From assembly GCA_900553245.1 (NCBI GenBank), contig USCP01000072.1, forward strand, positions 1-8,720: 8,720 bases of DNA. Reading direction: 5' to 3'. Under the pieces are notes generated by a model that did not search any database, was not told the origin of the DNA, and saw only the letters and a list, made by a program, of their open reading frames with translations. The DNA is from an uncultured Peptococcaceae bacterium (GTDB lineage: Bacteria; Bacillota; Peptococcia; Peptococcales; Peptococcaceae). Below are positions 7,094 through 8,720 of this stretch, in pieces. The position numbers were made by a program, and so were the translations under genes. How positions within the stretch are numbered: the stretch's first letter is position 1; every line of letters starts with the position of its first letter.

Positions 7094-7105
7094 CTTTGTG
7101 CTATA
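7094..7105 (+). repeat. 12-base direct repeat CTTTGTGCTATA, copy 1
   Basis: The same 12 bases recur at 8225-8236 on the same strand, also upstream of a plus-strand gene. Both copies contain the start of a TGn extended -10, so shared promoter sequence explains most of the likeness. Confidence 0.4.
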
Positions 7106-7107
7106 AT
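7099..7107 (+). promoter_or_regulatory. Extended -10 promoter for the thiamine-binding protein gene
   Basis: TGC-TATAAT, preceded by TTTG, gives a perfect extended -10 with a TRTG-like upstream base pattern. No clear -35 is present. The predicted start near 7114 gives a leader of about 100 bases that crosses the DJ-1 promoter. Confidence 0.55.
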
Positions 7108-7122
7108 ATGAGTCATACAAAC

Positions 7123-7131
7123 ATTATAGCA
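7123..7131 (-). promoter_or_regulatory. Extended -10 promoter for the DJ-1/PBP operon
   Basis: The minus strand reads TGC-TATAAT, the same nine bases as the plus-strand promoter at 7099-7107. The predicted start near 7116 gives a leader of about 50 bases before the DJ-1 ATG. No good -35 is visible. Confidence 0.55.
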
Positions 7132-7212
7132 AATGCCACATCAAATAACACAGAATTCTCTATAGTTACTTACTTTTTTTGAAAAAATATGCATCCAAAG
7201 GAGGCCCCACCC

Positions 7213-7518
7213 ATGGCACTTATGGAAATCACCCTCATTCCAATGGGAATGGAATCGACCAGTTGTAGCCCCTACATCGCCCGCGCCCTAGACATCGCAA
7301 AGACAGACCCCAAAGTTACCTATGCACTAAATCCTATGGGTACCACTTTAGAAGGTGAGCTCGGCGATTTATACCAATGCGTTCAACGCATGCAAGAAGC
7401 CCTCTTTGAAGATGGCGTACCACGCGTCTACACCGTTTGTAAAATCGACGATCGCCGTGATAAATATCAATCCATGGATGCGCGCATGGCCTCTGTCACT
7501 TCCAAACAAGAGCATTAA
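7213..7518 (+). CDS. Thiamine-binding protein, YqgV/MTH1187 family
   Basis: The 101-residue protein matches the Thiamine_BP family (formerly DUF77): MEITLIPMG near the start, SPYIARALDIAK at 19-30, the conserved NPMGTTLEGEL at 40-50, and RVYTVCKIDDRRDK at 70-83 followed by SMDARMASV. These are small ferredoxin-like-fold proteins of about 100 residues that assemble into oligomers and bind thiamine-type ligands. The start at 7213 is set by AAAGGAGG at 7197-7204, eight bases upstream; an in-frame ATG at 7189 lies before this site and is rejected. It is a single-gene unit pointing at the DUF1836 gene. No TPP riboswitch is recognisable in its roughly 100-base leader. Confidence 0.9.
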   Translation: MALMEITLIPMGMESTSCSPYIARALDIAKTDPKVTYALNPMGTTLEGELGDLYQCVQRMQEALFEDGVPRVYTVCKIDDRRDKYQSMDARMASVTSKQEH

Positions 7519-7520
7519 GC

Positions 7521-7556
7521 AAAAATCCCCACCGCACAAGCGATGGGGATTTTTTA
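7521..7556. terminator. Bidirectional terminator between convergent genes
   Basis: AAAAATCCCCA (7521-7531) pairs with TGGGGATTTTT (7544-7554), followed after one mismatch by CGC/GCG, around a 4-base loop. T-runs are present in both directions. The mismatch is C-A in the plus-strand RNA but a G-U wobble in the minus-strand RNA, so it should be stronger leftward. It begins two bases after the stop of the thiamine-binding gene, and its right end overlaps the DUF1836 stop. Confidence 0.92.
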
Positions 7557-8168
7557 ATCATTAGTCTCAATTTCAATGGCGTAATCATGGCCATTATCTG
7601 CAGGAATATTTAAAGCAAGCACTTTTTGCGCAATGAGCTTAGTCGCCAAAGACAGCGCTGCCATACTGGTGCCAAGCACCGTCACCGGCATGGTATAGTA
7701 GGATTGCTCATTTTTAATTTTGCTTTGCGTCAAATCGGACACATAGGTAAAGCCCACTTCCGTCTGACGACAAAATAAATCATAGGCCACTTGAAAATCA
7801 CGGTCACAAAGCTCAAGCTGTAAGTAAATTCCTTTTTGAATATCCGTTAGTGGCAACACTTGCTTTAACAACACATACACAATAAGGCACGCAATGTGTC
7901 TGCGTTGATAACGTTTCTTTTCAGGCTTCGGAATCAACTTTTGCTTCACATAATTATTGATCATTGCGGAGGTAAGGAGCTTATCCTCGCCCTTGGAATG
8001 ATTGCTTGGGTCCGGAGATTGAACGATCAAGAAAGACAGCGTCTCATTGATATACTCTAACACCTGATCCATATATAAATTCAAAGATGGCAATTCATCC
8101 CAACGTGGCAAATGCACAGCACTTAATTCCTCTGCCCATGCATTGAGCTCCTGTGAATAATCTTTCAT
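7554..8168 (-). CDS. DUF1836-domain protein, putative transcriptional regulator
   Basis: The 204-residue soluble protein matches DUF1836: LPRWDELPSLNLYMDQV at 20-36, then the helix-turn-helix-like core LTSAMINNYVKQKL (65-78), the basic stretch IPKPEKKRYQRRHIA (79-93) and LLKQVLPLTDIQKGI (100-114). The core resembles a MerR-type winged helix, so DNA binding is likely, but the target is unknown. Residues 115-204 form a more variable C-terminal region. The frame can start at a GTG at 8186 or an ATG at 8174, but AGGGGG at 8175-8180 stands properly spaced only for the ATG at 8168, and the GTG would sit at the predicted transcription start. It diverges from the second DJ-1 gene. Confidence 0.9.
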   Translation of the reverse strand: MKDYSQELNAWAEELSAVHLPRWDELPSLNLYMDQVLEYINETLSFLIVQSPDPSNHSKGEDKLLTSAMINNYVKQKLIPKPEKKRYQRRHIACLIVYVLLKQVLPLTDIQKGIYLQLELCDRDFQVAYDLFCRQTEVGFTYVSDLTQSKIKNEQSYYTMPVTVLGTSMAALSLATKLIAQKVLALNIPADNGHDYAIEIETND

Positions 8169-8191
8169 GAACATCCCCCTTTTCACAGTCT

Positions 8192-8220
8192 AGTATAATA
8201 TATGCTTTAATAATAAGCAA
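8192..8220 (-). promoter_or_regulatory. SigA-type promoter for the DUF1836 gene
   Basis: The minus strand shows TTGCTT (8220-8215), a 17-base spacer and TATACT (8197-8192). The start near 8185 leaves a leader of about 17 bases. This is the best -35/-10 pair in the window. Confidence 0.65.
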
Positions 8221-8224
8221 ATTT

Positions 8225-8236
8225 CTTTGTGCTATA
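8225..8236 (+). repeat. 12-base direct repeat CTTTGTGCTATA, copy 2
   Basis: This copy continues as TATATT, giving TGC-TATATA, a possible weak plus-strand extended -10 about 150 bases before the second DJ-1 gene. It lies just upstream of the DUF1836 promoter. Confidence 0.35.
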
Positions 8237-8319
8237 TATTCTCCCTAATCTACCCTTGTCGGTATATATTTTTATTTGGTAAAAGCGTTTCGATTTTTCT
8301 AACCTCGGGAAATAAAAAG

Positions 8320-8328
8320 TGGTAAAAT
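8320..8328 (+). promoter_or_regulatory. Extended -10 promoter for the second DJ-1/PfpI gene
   Basis: TGG-TAAAAT fits a TGn extended -10 with no good -35. The predicted start near 8335 gives a leader of about 47 bases. It resembles the TGG-TAAACT promoter of the DUF3783 operon. Confidence 0.45.
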
Positions 8329-8381
8329 ATAAGCAATGAAACACTATCGTTTGACTATGAATCCTTGAAGGAGGACTACTT

Positions 8382-8720
8382 ATGAGCAAGAAGATTTTAT
8401 TACTTTGCGGTGACTTCACCGAAGACTACGAAACCATGGTGCCATTCCAAGCCCTTTCCATGTTGGGCTATCAAGTAGACGCTGTCTGCCCGGATAAAAA
8501 AGCCGGCGACACCGTCGCAACCGCCATCCATGATTTTCTTGGCAAGCAAACCTATACCGAATTGACCGGCCACAACTTTGCTTTGACTGCCGACTTTGAT
8601 GCCGTTGATACTGCAGATTATGTCGGGCTCTTTATTACCGGCGGTCGCGCACCGGAATACATTCGCTTGAACCCTCGCGTGCTTGAAATCGTCAAGGAAT
8701 TCTTCGCTGCCAACAAGCCT
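8382..8720 (+). CDS. DJ-1/PfpI family protein (PfpI/DJ-1D-like), 3' end beyond window
   Basis: The first 113 codons are open to the right edge. The protein starts with a Rossmann-like strand, then GDFTEDYETMVPFQAL (10-25), where Glu17 sits at the family's conserved acidic position. It ends in the subfamily signature FITGGRAPEYIRL (84-96), as in plant DJ-1D and bacterial PfpI-like proteins rather than DJ-1/YajL. The nucleophile cysteine should come shortly after the cut, so it cannot be checked. AAGGAGG at 8368-8374 lies seven bases before the ATG. It diverges from the DUF1836 regulator, which makes it a candidate target. It is a second, clearly different DJ-1-superfamily member within 1.3 kb of the first. 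Confidence 0.9.
   Translation, partial: MSKKILLLCGDFTEDYETMVPFQALSMLGYQVDAVCPDKKAGDTVATAIHDFLGKQTYTELTGHNFALTADFDAVDTADYVGLFITGGRAPEYIRLNPRVLEIVKEFFAANKP

Larger units (their letters stand above)
7099..7131. repeat. Inverted repeat formed by two facing promoters
   Basis: TGCTATAAT (7099-7107) and its exact complement ATTATAGCA (7123-7131) flank a 15-base spacer. The arms coincide with the two extended -10 elements. The dyad could also be an operator for a dimeric regulator controlling both directions. Confidence 0.6.

Noticed and set aside
7132..7196. TPP riboswitch in the leader of the thiamine-binding protein gene.
   Set aside because: Neither the CTGAGA-type nor the ACCTGATCTGG-type conserved segment is present.
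8287..8312. SigB-like promoter GTTTCG-N14-GGGAAA before the second DJ-1/PfpI gene.
   Set aside because: The match is loose, no SigB is shown to exist in this organism, and the TGG-TAAAAT element just downstream explains transcription more simply.
8207..8419. A 70-codon minus-strand frame across the divergent promoter region.
   Set aside because: It overlaps the start of the second DJ-1 gene and the DUF1836 promoter, has no ribosome binding site, and has low-complexity composition.

Overview
The window looks like chromosomal DNA from a low-to-moderate GC Bacillota (Firmicutes), probably an anaerobic Clostridia-like lineage. The support is strong AGGAGG-type ribosome binding sites on almost every gene, TGn extended -10 promoters, a lipoprotein class B penicillin-binding protein, a DUF1836 regulator, a split LysO-type exporter and a DUF3783 protein. 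No genus can be named from the sequence. There are no RNA genes, insertion sequences, CRISPR arrays or phage genes, and no gene-free stretch longer than about 215 bases.

Left part (1-2212, minus strand): a two-gene operon with a 4-base ATGA overlap. The first gene encodes a DUF3783-type protein. The second encodes a protein of at least 517 residues that runs off the left edge without a stop and has the layout of a PAPS-independent arylsulfotransferase (AssT). The catalytic positions I can align by motif (His, Arg, His) are replaced, so it may be a pseudoenzyme or a beta-propeller with a new job.

Middle part (2236-4644, minus strand): a Bax inhibitor-1/YetJ-family membrane protein, a GNAT acetyltransferase, and a lysine-exporter LysO encoded as two overlapping genes (3-TM N-terminal half, then C-terminal half). 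A strong hairpin lies between the lysO stop codon and the GNAT ribosome binding site and leaves no room there for a separate GNAT promoter.

Right-middle part (4602-7131, minus strand): a DJ-1/PfpI protein followed after 18 bases by a lipoprotein class B PBP with a MecA-like N-terminal region and intact SxxK, SxN and KTG motifs. A strong terminator follows.

Right part (7099-8720): a thiamine-binding YqgV/MTH1187-type protein on the plus strand converges on a DUF1836 regulator at a shared bidirectional terminator. A second DJ-1/PfpI gene of another subfamily diverges from the DUF1836 gene and is cut by the right edge. The thiamine-binding gene and the first DJ-1 gene appear to be served by two face-to-face extended -10 promoters built into one 9-bp inverted repeat.

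The most unusual items are the active-site-depleted AssT-like protein with its coupled DUF3783 partner, and the mirror-image promoter pair at 7099-7131.
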